A stretch of 26,480 nucleotides of DNA. Origin: UBA6183 sp046314755 (lineage in GTDB: Bacteria; Bacteroidota; Bacteroidia; UKL13-3). A program made the position numbers and the translations under genes. The notes under the pieces are model-generated. The model ran no database searches. It was given only the letters and a program-made list of their open reading frames with translations, and had not been told where the DNA came from. Shown one piece after another: positions 15,752 to 23,403 of this stretch (position 1 is its first letter; every line of letters begins with the position of its first letter). The DNA is taken from assembly GCA_046314755.1 (NCBI GenBank), contig JBKDBG010000014.1, positions 1 through 26,480 of the forward strand, written 5' to 3'.

Positions 15752-16213
15752 ATGAATATGTGGTTAAACTTTTTAATTACTCTCGGTACATTTTGGTTTA
15801 TGGAATTTATGGCTTGGTTCACCCATAAATTTGTAATGCATGGCTTATTGTGGTATCTGCATAAAGACCATCATCAGGTTGAACCCGGATTTTTTGAAAA
15901 AAATGATTCCTTCTTTCTCATTTTTGCAGTGCCAAGTGCGTATTGCTACATGAGTGGATTAATGGCAGGTGGTGATTTCAGACTTTATATTGGAATTGGC
16001 ATTTCATTGTATGGTCTTTGTTATTTTTTGGTGCATGATATCATCATTCATCAGCGATTTAAAATTTGGACCCATTGGAACAACCGCTATGTAAGAGCCA
16101 TAAGACGTGCTCATAAAATGCACCATAAACATTTAGGAAAAGAGCATGGAGAAAATTTCGGGATGCTTATTGTTCCATTGAAATACTGGAAAGACCCTAA
16201 TACAAGTAAATAA
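15752..16213 (+). CDS. crtZ: beta-carotene 3-hydroxylase
   Basis: A membrane di-iron hydroxylase of 153 residues that adds a hydroxyl at C3 of the beta ring. All four His boxes are present: HKFVMH (25-30), HKDHH (37-41), HDIIIH (95-100) and HKMHH (121-125). Two pairs of hydrophobic helices fit the fatty-acid-hydroxylase fold, and EHGENFGML near the C-terminus is typical of CrtZ. A second ATG lies two codons later (15758); the first is used here. It lies 28 bases after cruF and two bases before crtYcd. With a monocyclic substrate it would act once, giving 3-hydroxy products. Electron donors are not in the window. Confidence 0.95.
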   Translation: MNMWLNFLITLGTFWFMEFMAWFTHKFVMHGLLWYLHKDHHQVEPGFFEKNDSFFLIFAVPSAYCYMSGLMAGGDFRLYIGIGISLYGLCYFLVHDIIIHQRFKIWTHWNNRYVRAIRRAHKMHHKHLGKEHGENFGMLIVPLKYWKDPNTSK

Positions 16214-16215
16214 CC

Positions 16216-16917
16216 ATGAGTTTATATGCCTGGCTAATGTTGGCCTCATTCAGCGGTCCATTTTTATTAAGCTTTGATAAGCAAGTGGCTTTTTATAAGC
16301 AATGGCTTCCTTTGTTTGCGGGCATATTGGTTAATGGCATTCTATTTATTCTATGGGACGGCTGGTTTGCCAGAACAGGCGTTTGGGGCTTTAATCGCGA
16401 TTATGTAGGATCCATTTTTATCAATGACCTACCGCTTGAAGAGTGGAGTTTCTTTTTTGTGGTGCCTTATGCCAGTGTATTTATTTATGCTTGTTTAAAA
16501 CATTACATCAAAAAAGAGCCATTTGCCAATAGCAAACACCACATCACCTTAGCATTTGTAGTCCTTACCTTTTTACTGGCATTATTCAATACCGAAAAAA
16601 CTTATACATTCTACAATTGCCTTATCGCTTCTGTTACATTACTTATTCAATACTTGTTTTTTAAGAGCAAATGGATGGGCTACTTTTGGTTAGCTTACCT
16701 CGTTCATCTTATTCCATTTCTGATTGTAAATGGCATCTTAACAGGTTCATTCACCCCACAACCGGTGGTTTGGTATAATGAAGCAAAAATATTAGGTCCA
16801 AGAATTTTTACCATTCCTATTGAAGATACCATTTATGCACTTACCTGTTTACTGATTCCAACAGGTATAATGGAATGGTTGATGCAAAAACAACAAGTTA
16901 AAACTGCAAATAAATAG
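16216..16917 (+). CDS. crtYcd: lycopene cyclase, fused CrtYc-CrtYd type
   Basis: A 233-residue membrane protein with six to seven helices, the two halves of the heterodimeric CrtYc/CrtYd cyclase joined in one chain as is usual in Bacteroidota. Each half ends in the active-site motif: PLEEW (73-77) and PIEDT (201-205). WDGWFARTGVWGFN (47-60) and VVWYNEAKILGPRIF (184-198) are the matching upstream segments of each repeat. It closes a psi end of lycopene to a beta ring, without FAD redox change. Whether it stops at gamma-carotene or continues to beta-carotene cannot be read from the sequence; the nearby CruF and CrtD-like genes argue that an open end remains. Its 3' end overlaps the convergent MBOAT gene by 20 bases. 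Confidence 0.93.
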   Translation: MSLYAWLMLASFSGPFLLSFDKQVAFYKQWLPLFAGILVNGILFILWDGWFARTGVWGFNRDYVGSIFINDLPLEEWSFFFVVPYASVFIYACLKHYIKKEPFANSKHHITLAFVVLTFLLALFNTEKTYTFYNCLIASVTLLIQYLFFKSKWMGYFWLAYLVHLIPFLIVNGILTGSFTPQPVVWYNEAKILGPRIFTIPIEDTIYALTCLLIPTGIMEWLMQKQQVKTANK

Positions 16918-18373
16918 GCAGTACCGGTGTGGTTGTTTTAAATTGAATCAACACTACTATCAATACCACAAACGTTACCACATAAGTCCACATAGGTGCG
17001 GATTGAAATTTCAGGGCTAGTTTATCTTGAATCGAATCAGGTATGGTATGGAGTATAAAACCAAACAATATCATATATACCAGTGATTTGTAATGTGCAA
17101 ACACCGTAAAAACGGTATCAAAACCAAAATGCACCATCATTTGATTAATCATTTCAAAAGCCGTTGTTACGTTATCTGACTTAAAGAAAATCCAAGCAAA
17201 ACAAACAAAATGAAACGTAATCAACACACCTAATATCTTTCCTAATTTATTTTGTGTCGGAAAAAAATCAAACCAGTTGCGTTCTATTCTTAGTTTGTCA
17301 AAAGCCAATGCGATACCATGTAAGGCTCCCCAAATAATAAAGGTAAAATTTGCACCGTGCCAAAGTCCACCCAACAACATGGTAATAAATAAGTTGATGT
17401 ATTGCCTGCTTTTTCCAAGCCTGTTTCCACCAAGCGGAATATAAAGATAATCTCGTAACCAACTGCTTAATGAAATGTGCCAACGCCTCCAAAACTCAGT
17501 AATATTCTTACTTTGATAAGGCGATAAAAAATTAATATTGATATCATAACCTAACCACTTTCCAAATCCAATAGCCATATCACTGTATCCGCTAAAATCA
17601 CAGTAAATAACCATGGCATAACCATACACGGCAAGCAAACACTCAAATCCGGAGTAACGTGCAGGCATATCAAATACATATTGCACCAAATTGGTATAAA
17701 TAAAATCACTGATGATTACTTTTTTTACCAAACCACCGCCAATGAGTAAAGCTCCTTTGGCTAAATCGGTTCCGTTTAATACAAATGGTTTATGGATTTG
17801 AGGGATAAAATCTGCCGCACGAACAATAGGACCCATTACCAACTTTGGAAAAAAGGAAAGAAAAAATAAATAATCCCAAAAGCTTCGTACAGGTTTAAAT
17901 TGTCCTTTGTAAACATCAATGGTATAAGAGATATTCTCAAAGGTATAAAATGAAATACCGATAGGAAGAATTAAACCAAGTGGTGTAATATGGGTAAACG
18001 TATAATCATTAAGAATAGAAATGAAAAAATCAGTGTATTTAAAATAAACAAGTAATGATAAATTAATTACAATGCTGCTAATGAGCAAGTACTTTTTACG
18101 AAGCTTATCAGTAGTTTTATAAATAAGATTCGACAAATTAAAATCAAGCACTGCCGCAATAATTACCAAAAGCACATAAAGCCCGCAAGCCTTATAAAAG
18201 AAATACAATGAAAACAGGGTAAATACCTTGGTGCGCAGTCGAGTATAGGGATGTAGCCAAAAGTAAGCTACCATAAATGCCAACAAAAAATACAGGAAAA
18301 AACCGCTATTAAATAGGATTGGTTCCTCCGGATTATAGGCAAGTTGTGCAGCTACATTTTCCCAAAAACTCAT
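16898..18373 (-). CDS. MBOAT family membrane O-acyltransferase, AlgI/PatA-like
   Basis: A 491-residue polytopic protein of the AlgI/PatA branch, which takes acetyl groups from the cytosol and passes them across the inner membrane for O-acetylation of a polysaccharide. The central signature is intact: YCDFSGYSDMAIGFGKWLGY (257-276), RRWHISLSSWLRDYLYIPLG (296-315) and GGLWHGANFTFIIWGALHG (335-353). The catalytic His is H339 and a second conserved His is H299. Length and helix count match AlgI. Its ATG overlaps the stop of the upstream SGNH gene (ATGA), so the two are coupled. MBOAT plus SGNH is the logic of peptidoglycan (PatA/PatB), alginate and other glycan acetylation. The glucosaminidase and OmpA genes upstream favour peptidoglycan as the target; that is inference. 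Confidence 0.92.
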   Translation of the reverse strand: MSFWENVAAQLAYNPEEPILFNSGFFLYFLLAFMVAYFWLHPYTRLRTKVFTLFSLYFFYKACGLYVLLVIIAAVLDFNLSNLIYKTTDKLRKKYLLISSIVINLSLLVYFKYTDFFISILNDYTFTHITPLGLILPIGISFYTFENISYTIDVYKGQFKPVRSFWDYLFFLSFFPKLVMGPIVRAADFIPQIHKPFVLNGTDLAKGALLIGGGLVKKVIISDFIYTNLVQYVFDMPARYSGFECLLAVYGYAMVIYCDFSGYSDMAIGFGKWLGYDININFLSPYQSKNITEFWRRWHISLSSWLRDYLYIPLGGNRLGKSRQYINLFITMLLGGLWHGANFTFIIWGALHGIALAFDKLRIERNWFDFFPTQNKLGKILGVLITFHFVCFAWIFFKSDNVTTAFEMINQMMVHFGFDTVFTVFAHYKSLVYMILFGFILHTIPDSIQDKLALKFQSAPMWTYVVTFVVLIVVLIQFKTTTPVLPIYLQF

Positions 18374-19539
18374 GGTGCAATTAATTTAATGAGTGAATCA
18401 AATAATAACTTGCCTTGTAACTCATAACCACCCTTACTAAAGTGAATATGATCTTTTGCTGCATAATCTGTTTTTACCCAATTGCGCATACTGGCTTCAC
18501 CACCCATTGCCTCATATAAATCCCACACCATAATGTTTTTGGTATTGCAATAGTTTAGTATTAAATCACGCACTTGTTTGGATGTTGGGTTAGAAACATA
18601 ACGTACCACTTTCTTTTTACGCCACTTCCCTTTTACTTTTTTTCTGGTGTAAAATGTTTTACGCACATAATTATCTGCGGGCGTAGTAAATAATACTTGG
18701 GCATTCGGATGATGGCGAACTAGGGTTTGATAAAATGTGTCAAGTTGTGCCAAAAAAGTATCAGGTATTAAATCACCTACACTTTCATTTGTTCCTAGGG
18801 ATACAATAATAAGATGAGGTTGCAATAATTTTGTTTGCTCAAAAAATAATTTGCTTTGGTTATAATGAATAAACTTAGCACCGTTCCCTCCAATATTATG
18901 GTATACAACGCCCGAACTATGTGTATAAGCGGTTACACCATAAAGAGTTAAAGTTTCAGTTGTACGGATGCTGAATATTTCATCAACGGGTTTGAGATAG
19001 GTTAATACAGTAAAACCATAATGATTCGATACAGAATAATTTCCCGGATTTTGATCTTGATTTACGATTGGAGCATGCTCATTCCTCTCGCTTTTGTACC
19101 ATACATTAATGTATTGTTGAGCAGTATCGTGCTTTAGCTGCACCGTAAACTCACGGTTGGGTAATAATATTGCATTGTAAGCTGCAAAGCCAATCTCACA
19201 GCTGCTTTTGCATTGAACAATTTTTTGCGAAGGAAATAATTGATTGCTTGTGGTTTTATACGCAGGTGAGCCATTGGTTTTTATTTGACGATACGGAAAA
19301 ATCAATCCTTTGCCCGCAGAGCCAAATTTTTGTTTGAGTTGTTGATTAACCATTCCGCTAAACCAATCGGCTTGAATGTGTGAATCGCCAATATGCATGA
19401 TACGTAGTACACTGTCTTTTAAAAAAGGAATTGACTTCGCATTTAATATATCAACCGATTTTACCTCCGGTGGCTGAGCACTGAGTAAAATCGTAAAACA
19501 ACAACAATTAATCAGCGCCAAAAACTTTTTCATATTCAT
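18370..19539 (-). CDS. exported SGNH-fold protein (acetyltransferase or esterase), copy 2
   Basis: A 389-residue protein with a signal peptide (1-21, Cys-rich, ending LLSAQ) and the four SGNH blocks: GDSH (51-54, nucleophile S53), GGNG (217-220), LGTNE (248-252, N251) and DHIHF (363-367, D363 and H366). The wide gap between blocks I and II holds a probable beta-sandwich insert (about 90-200), as in PatB/Ape-like proteins. LYEAMGGEASMRNW (341-354) is shared almost exactly with the preceding gene, so the two are paralogues. It acts in the periplasm, next to an MBOAT, and could transfer acetyl to or remove it from envelope glycans. A basic stretch (KKVKGKWRKKK, 300-310) could contact polyanions. 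A second ATG at 19533 is possible. The 5' end overlaps the upstream gene by 26-32 bases. Confidence 0.87.
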   Translation of the reverse strand: MNMKKFLALINCCCFTILLSAQPPEVKSVDILNAKSIPFLKDSVLRIMHIGDSHIQADWFSGMVNQQLKQKFGSAGKGLIFPYRQIKTNGSPAYKTTSNQLFPSQKIVQCKSSCEIGFAAYNAILLPNREFTVQLKHDTAQQYINVWYKSERNEHAPIVNQDQNPGNYSVSNHYGFTVLTYLKPVDEIFSIRTTETLTLYGVTAYTHSSGVVYHNIGGNGAKFIHYNQSKLFFEQTKLLQPHLIIVSLGTNESVGDLIPDTFLAQLDTFYQTLVRHHPNAQVLFTTPADNYVRKTFYTRKKVKGKWRKKKVVRYVSNPTSKQVRDLILNYCNTKNIMVWDLYEAMGGEASMRNWVKTDYAAKDHIHFSKGGYELQGKLLFDSLIKLIAP

Positions 19540-20869
19540 TGAGTATTGCGTTGGAAATAAGTCGGCCTATTTTAGCCGAACCACTGATGTTAAAATGCGT
19601 ATAATCGTTACCGGCCAATATCGGTTTTTTCTCGGCCCAAGTTTTCATGCTATTGTATCCGCCCATTGCTTCATACAAGTTATAAAATGCACAATTAAAT
19701 TGTTGTGCCAACTCTTGTTGCGCTTTTAATAAAGGTTCAACTCCATCTGCAGTTTGGTAGGTTCCATTTACTTTAAAGGCTTTATCAGCCGTACTCACAA
19801 TTAAAAAGCTGGTATTTGGAAATGCCTTCTTTAAATGCTTTAATGTTTTTACCATTTGTTTTTTATACCAGCTAAACTCCTTAATAGAATCATTCCACAA
19901 CAAATTGGGTCCGTAATGCAACACAATTAAATCGTAATGATGGAGTGAATCTATTTGTTTAAGCATTTTACTGTTTAAGCGAGTCAACTCGGTTCCACTT
20001 GTTCCTCTAAACGAAAAATTATCCAATATTACACCTTGTTCACTTTCTGATGACAAACCAAACACTGGAGTATTGCTTTCTTGAAAAACAAACTCTGCCT
20101 TATTTATCTTATCACTCAACTTCAGCTTATTAAAATAGCCCGGAGCATCTGCTTTAATCCATTCATTATTGTATTGAAACACCAATTCCGATTCGGCTCT
20201 TCCGCACCACAAACTCAACTGATACAAACCTGTAAGGTGTTTTCCTCCACCCGGTTTAACTGTTAACTTGGCATCTTGATTTGGGAAAAATGAATGTCCG
20301 CTAAATCCAATCAACAGTTTTTCTTTGTTGTTATTGTAGTGAATGTCTTTCCAATTTTCCGATACTTTGGTTTTTACCGTTTGACGATAATCCGATACTA
20401 TGCTTGTAACAGGAATGAATCCTACTCCATCACCCCCAAATTTATTTTGAAAAACAGTTCGGATGGTTTGTGTGACCAAATCACCCTCAATCATGCTGTC
20501 GCCAAAATATCCAATACGTACCTTCTTTCTTTTCTTCTGTTTAAGTTGATGCAATGCATTCAGAAATGTCGTTAATCCTTCATCACTTGAGGTGTCTTGA
20601 TATTCAATGGCAACATCGTTTCGAATAATTTTAGCAACTTCTTTATTGGCCGGAATATTGTCTTGAACGAGTTGCTTAAGCGGTTTCCCTTGTTTGGTCA
20701 TTTTGGTAAAATGCTTTTCTTGCTTAGATAAATCGGCAATAATATTTACTTCATTGAATCCAAGTGCATGCCAAAGTTTAGGAGGCAAAACCGTACTTAA
20801 TAATAACAAAACAATACATGTAAAACCTACAATTTTTAGAGGATAATTATTGAGGTTTTTCGCTGACAT
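19508..20869 (-). CDS. membrane-anchored SGNH-fold protein (acetyltransferase or esterase), copy 1
   Basis: About 453 residues. A single N-terminal helix (about 11-29) anchors it in the inner membrane, facing the periplasm. SGNH blocks: GDSM (123-126, nucleophile S124 or S125 depending on alignment), RGTSG (288-292), HYGPN (318-322) and DYTHF (422-426, D422 and H425). The residues between blocks I and II suggest a carbohydrate-binding-like insert. LYEAMGGYNSMKTW (398-411) matches the downstream paralogue. The ATG at 20869 is preferred to an upstream in-frame TTG at 20878. It overlaps the glucosaminidase gene before it by 23 bases and the second SGNH gene after it. The anchored copy is the better PatB-like transferase candidate and the soluble copy may be the esterase, but roles could be reversed. 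Confidence 0.85.
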   Translation of the reverse strand: MSAKNLNNYPLKIVGFTCIVLLLLSTVLPPKLWHALGFNEVNIIADLSKQEKHFTKMTKQGKPLKQLVQDNIPANKEVAKIIRNDVAIEYQDTSSDEGLTTFLNALHQLKQKKRKKVRIGYFGDSMIEGDLVTQTIRTVFQNKFGGDGVGFIPVTSIVSDYRQTVKTKVSENWKDIHYNNNKEKLLIGFSGHSFFPNQDAKLTVKPGGGKHLTGLYQLSLWCGRAESELVFQYNNEWIKADAPGYFNKLKLSDKINKAEFVFQESNTPVFGLSSESEQGVILDNFSFRGTSGTELTRLNSKMLKQIDSLHHYDLIVLHYGPNLLWNDSIKEFSWYKKQMVKTLKHLKKAFPNTSFLIVSTADKAFKVNGTYQTADGVEPLLKAQQELAQQFNCAFYNLYEAMGGYNSMKTWAEKKPILAGNDYTHFNISGSAKIGRLISNAILNEYEKVFGAD

Positions 20870-21344
20870 GATTATCAAAAACGGTTAACTGATATTTTTT
20901 TATGGTGTTGTTTAATTTTATTTTCCATTGCTTAGGTTTGGTGCTGTAGCCCGACTTAGCGATGGCATTTACCCACGCATTATAATTAAAATTACCTTTA
21001 AGTTGATGATAAAATTTACGCCTTTTCAAGTAATGACAAAAATCTATAAAGCTTAATGAATCTGTTTCGTAATACTTATACCTGGTTCTATATCCATCAT
21101 AATTTTGCAGCTTATTTCCTGCCTTTATTCCAAAATGATTGTTGAGTATTTTACAATTTTTGCTGCTGCCTGCTCCGCTTTCAATAATGGCCACACCCAA
21201 CATAATGGATGCAGGCACTTGAAATGAATCTTGTAATTGCAGGCAAATTCCGGAGTAGGATTGGATATAATCAAACACGGATGCGCTTGGTTTCATTGCA
21301 CCAACTACAACCCAAATCAGCATCCCAATGATTATTTTTTTCAC
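20847..21344 (-). CDS. exported glucosaminidase-type peptidoglycan hydrolase (GH73-like)
   Basis: A 165-residue single-domain protein that would cut beta-1,4 bonds after N-acetylglucosamine in peptidoglycan. A signal peptide or anchor spans residues 3-16. The GH73 catalytic Glu is E55 in VAIIESGAGSSKN, followed by NNHFGIK (68-74). SFIDFCHYLKRRKFY (98-112) and SGYSTKPKQW (131-140) are the other conserved segments. It has no LysM or SH3 binding domain, so targeting may depend on the OmpA protein encoded upstream. The start is GTG at 21344, one base into the stop of the OmpA gene (TAGTG), which gives tight coupling. FlgJ-like hydrolases share the fold, but no flagellar genes are present here. 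Confidence 0.88.
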   Translation of the reverse strand: MKKIIIGMLIWVVVGAMKPSASVFDYIQSYSGICLQLQDSFQVPASIMLGVAIIESGAGSSKNCKILNNHFGIKAGNKLQNYDGYRTRYKYYETDSLSFIDFCHYLKRRKFYHQLKGNFNYNAWVNAIAKSGYSTKPKQWKIKLNNTIKKYQLTVFDNHVSEKPQ

Positions 21345-23278
21345 TACTTCTTAAAATCCGTGGATAATACCCTAAACGTTGTTCTCCTATTCTCCTGATG
21401 TTGTTCTTCGGTACATTCAACATCATCGGTACATTCATTTACCAATTTGGTTTCGCCATAACCAACAGGCGCCAATCGTTTTTTATCAATTCCCTTTTTC
21501 ACCAAATAGTCAACACAACTTTGGGCACGTCTTTGGCTAAGCTTCAAGTTATAATCAGCCTCGGCTCTGCTATCGGTGTGTGATGCCAGTTCAATGGTGA
21601 TGGTAGGATTGTTATTTAAAATTGAAACCAATGAATCTAACACTTTAGCGGCCTCCGGGCGAATATCTGCTTTGTCTAAATCATAGTAAATTCCTTGTAA
21701 AGTAAATTCATATCCTTCATCAGGAATTGGATCAAGGAAAATGGTTAGCTCCACTGTGGTATCATTTTTTACTCCTTGGGTAGAAATAAGTATTTCACCG
21801 GAACGGAAATATTTATCTTTAGTAGCAAATAAATTGAGGGTTTCATTTAACGGAAGTTCGGTTGCAAATTGTCCGTTCGCCCCGGTTTTCAATGCATTTT
21901 TAATAGCAGATGATTGCATATTAACCAAAACCGATCCGAGTGGAGTTTGGGTCTCTCTGTCAATTACCGTTCCTTTCACTAAAAACAAATACGGTTTGAT
22001 ACTGATTGAATAAATATCGTCATCACCTACACCACCCTCCCTGTTGCTTGAAATAAATGCAATGGGTTGATTAGGTTGGTTATAATTAGTAAAAGTGATA
22101 CTAAAATCATCCCCTCCACTGTTTATGGGAGATTGCATATTCAGCGGCTTTGAAAATGTTCCTGCCGAATCTTGGGTATAATATAAATCTAATCCGCCAA
22201 AGCCCAAATGACCTTTGCTGGAGAAATAAATTTTATCATCAAAACCGACAGACGGAAACATCTCATCTTCATTGGTATTCACAAGCGGACCCATATTTTT
22301 GGGAGAACCCCACTTCCCGCTAAGGACGTTGTAATCTACCACATACAAATCTTTTTCTCCAAATCCACCCTTCATATCGCTTGCAAAAAACATGCGCTTT
22401 CCATCCTGACTTAAAACCGGATGACCAACGGTAAAGCTATCCGTACAAAATGGTAATACTGAGGGCTCGCTCCAAGCATTGTTTTGAAAATAACTTACAT
22501 ATACTTTGCAATTCACTCCACGGCCATCAGCCCCATTACATTGAGTGAAATATAAAGTACTGTAATTTGAATCAACCCAAAGTACGCCTTCATTAAAATT
22601 TGTGTTCACTAAACCTTTCAATTTATTTACACCTGTTGTGCCACTTTTCCATTCTGTTTCAAAAATATCGGAGCATTTTTGTCCTGTCCATTCAAACACC
22701 ACATTACCCGTTGATTCGGTTCGTGAGGAAGCCCACAACAATTTACCTGAAGAAAAATAAGGAGAATAATCACTATACGTTGTATTAATTTCTTTAAGGT
22801 TTGTAATGTTAAATTTTAACGGTTTGAGTTTCCATTGAGCTGCCAATTTACATGCTTGTATTTCTCTTTCGGCATTTAAATCACCGGGCACTTCAAACAA
22901 ATAATCATTAAACATTCTTGCAGCATCATCATACCGCTCAAAATTCTTAAGTAATAATCCGTAGGAGTATAAAATTTTAGGGTCGGGATATTTTGTATTA
23001 ATCAGCTGTTCATACCAATCAAAAGCTTGTTTAAAATTATTGCTGAGTCTGTAACTTTCGGCAATCATGAACAACACTTCGTTTTTCTTTTCTTCCTCAT
23101 TTACCTTAGGGTAGATTTTTTTATAAAGGTTAGCTGCTGTATTAAATTTCTTATTGAGAAAGGCGATTTTAGCTTTTTCAATTTCCAGATCTATTGGTGT
23201 AATCGGTTGTGAGTTTTCTTGCGCAAGAACCGATAACATCAATATGCTGCATGTAAGAGTAATGATGGCTTTCCTCAT
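21344..23278 (-). CDS. TPR/PD40 propeller/CRD/OmpA-domain protein, PorE-like architecture
   Basis: 644 residues. A signal peptide (1-20, ending LSVLAQ) is followed by TPR-like helices (about 25-130), then PD40 propeller blades (about 180-430; HPVLSQDGKRMFFAS, FPSVGFDDKIYFSS, FISSNREGGVGDDDIYSI). A carboxypeptidase-regulatory-like domain comes next (about 435-510; VKGTVIDRETQTPLG). Last is an OmpA C-terminal peptidoglycan-binding domain (about 535-640; ELASHTDSRAEADYNLKLS and RAQSCVDYL, with the diaminopimelate-contacting Asp and Arg). This order matches PorE of the type IX system and many Bacteroidota OmpA/PD40 proteins. PorE is a lipoprotein, whereas here no lipobox Cys is visible. The ATG at 23278 is preferred to a TTG at 23320 because it directly starts the signal peptide. 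It leads the five-gene operon. Confidence 0.9.
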   Translation of the reverse strand: MRKAIITLTCSILMLSVLAQENSQPITPIDLEIEKAKIAFLNKKFNTAANLYKKIYPKVNEEEKKNEVLFMIAESYRLSNNFKQAFDWYEQLINTKYPDPKILYSYGLLLKNFERYDDAARMFNDYLFEVPGDLNAEREIQACKLAAQWKLKPLKFNITNLKEINTTYSDYSPYFSSGKLLWASSRTESTGNVVFEWTGQKCSDIFETEWKSGTTGVNKLKGLVNTNFNEGVLWVDSNYSTLYFTQCNGADGRGVNCKVYVSYFQNNAWSEPSVLPFCTDSFTVGHPVLSQDGKRMFFASDMKGGFGEKDLYVVDYNVLSGKWGSPKNMGPLVNTNEDEMFPSVGFDDKIYFSSKGHLGFGGLDLYYTQDSAGTFSKPLNMQSPINSGGDDFSITFTNYNQPNQPIAFISSNREGGVGDDDIYSISIKPYLFLVKGTVIDRETQTPLGSVLVNMQSSAIKNALKTGANGQFATELPLNETLNLFATKDKYFRSGEILISTQGVKNDTTVELTIFLDPIPDEGYEFTLQGIYYDLDKADIRPEAAKVLDSLVSILNNNPTITIELASHTDSRAEADYNLKLSQRRAQSCVDYLVKKGIDKKRLAPVGYGETKLVNECTDDVECTEEQHQENRRTTFRVLSTDFKK

Positions 23279-23286
23279 AGATGGTT

Positions 23287-23294
23287 CAAAATAA
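23287..23294 (-). promoter_or_regulatory. candidate -7 box for the OmpA-glucosaminidase-SGNH-MBOAT operon
   Basis: On the minus strand TTATTTTG differs from TAnnTTTG at one fixed position, with a TTG 23 bases upstream. Transcription would start only a few bases before the ATG at 23278. Weak, but it agrees with the ATG rather than the TTG start. Confidence 0.3.
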
Positions 23295-23360
23295 CATAAA
23301 ATTGGGCAATCGCTAAACAATTAAACGTTCATTTCTTTCCATTTGATATTTTAAGACATA

Positions 23361-23390
23361 AAAAAAGCGGGAAAATTCCCGCTTTTTTTA
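23361..23390 (-). terminator. rho-independent terminator after the LamG/T9SS gene
   Basis: Stem GCGGG / CCCGC extended by AA/TT pairs and flanked by A6 on one side and T7 on the other, so it can form a terminator on either strand. It lies 14 bases after the stop of the minus-strand gene that ends at 23404 and separates it from the OmpA operon. Confidence 0.9.
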
Positions 23391-23403
23391 TGTTGGGTTT
23401 TTA

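Noticed and set aside
15513..15755. Plus-strand open frame overlapping the end of the cruF-like gene
   Set aside because: It is a second frame of conserved CruF coding sequence, with no family pattern of its own.
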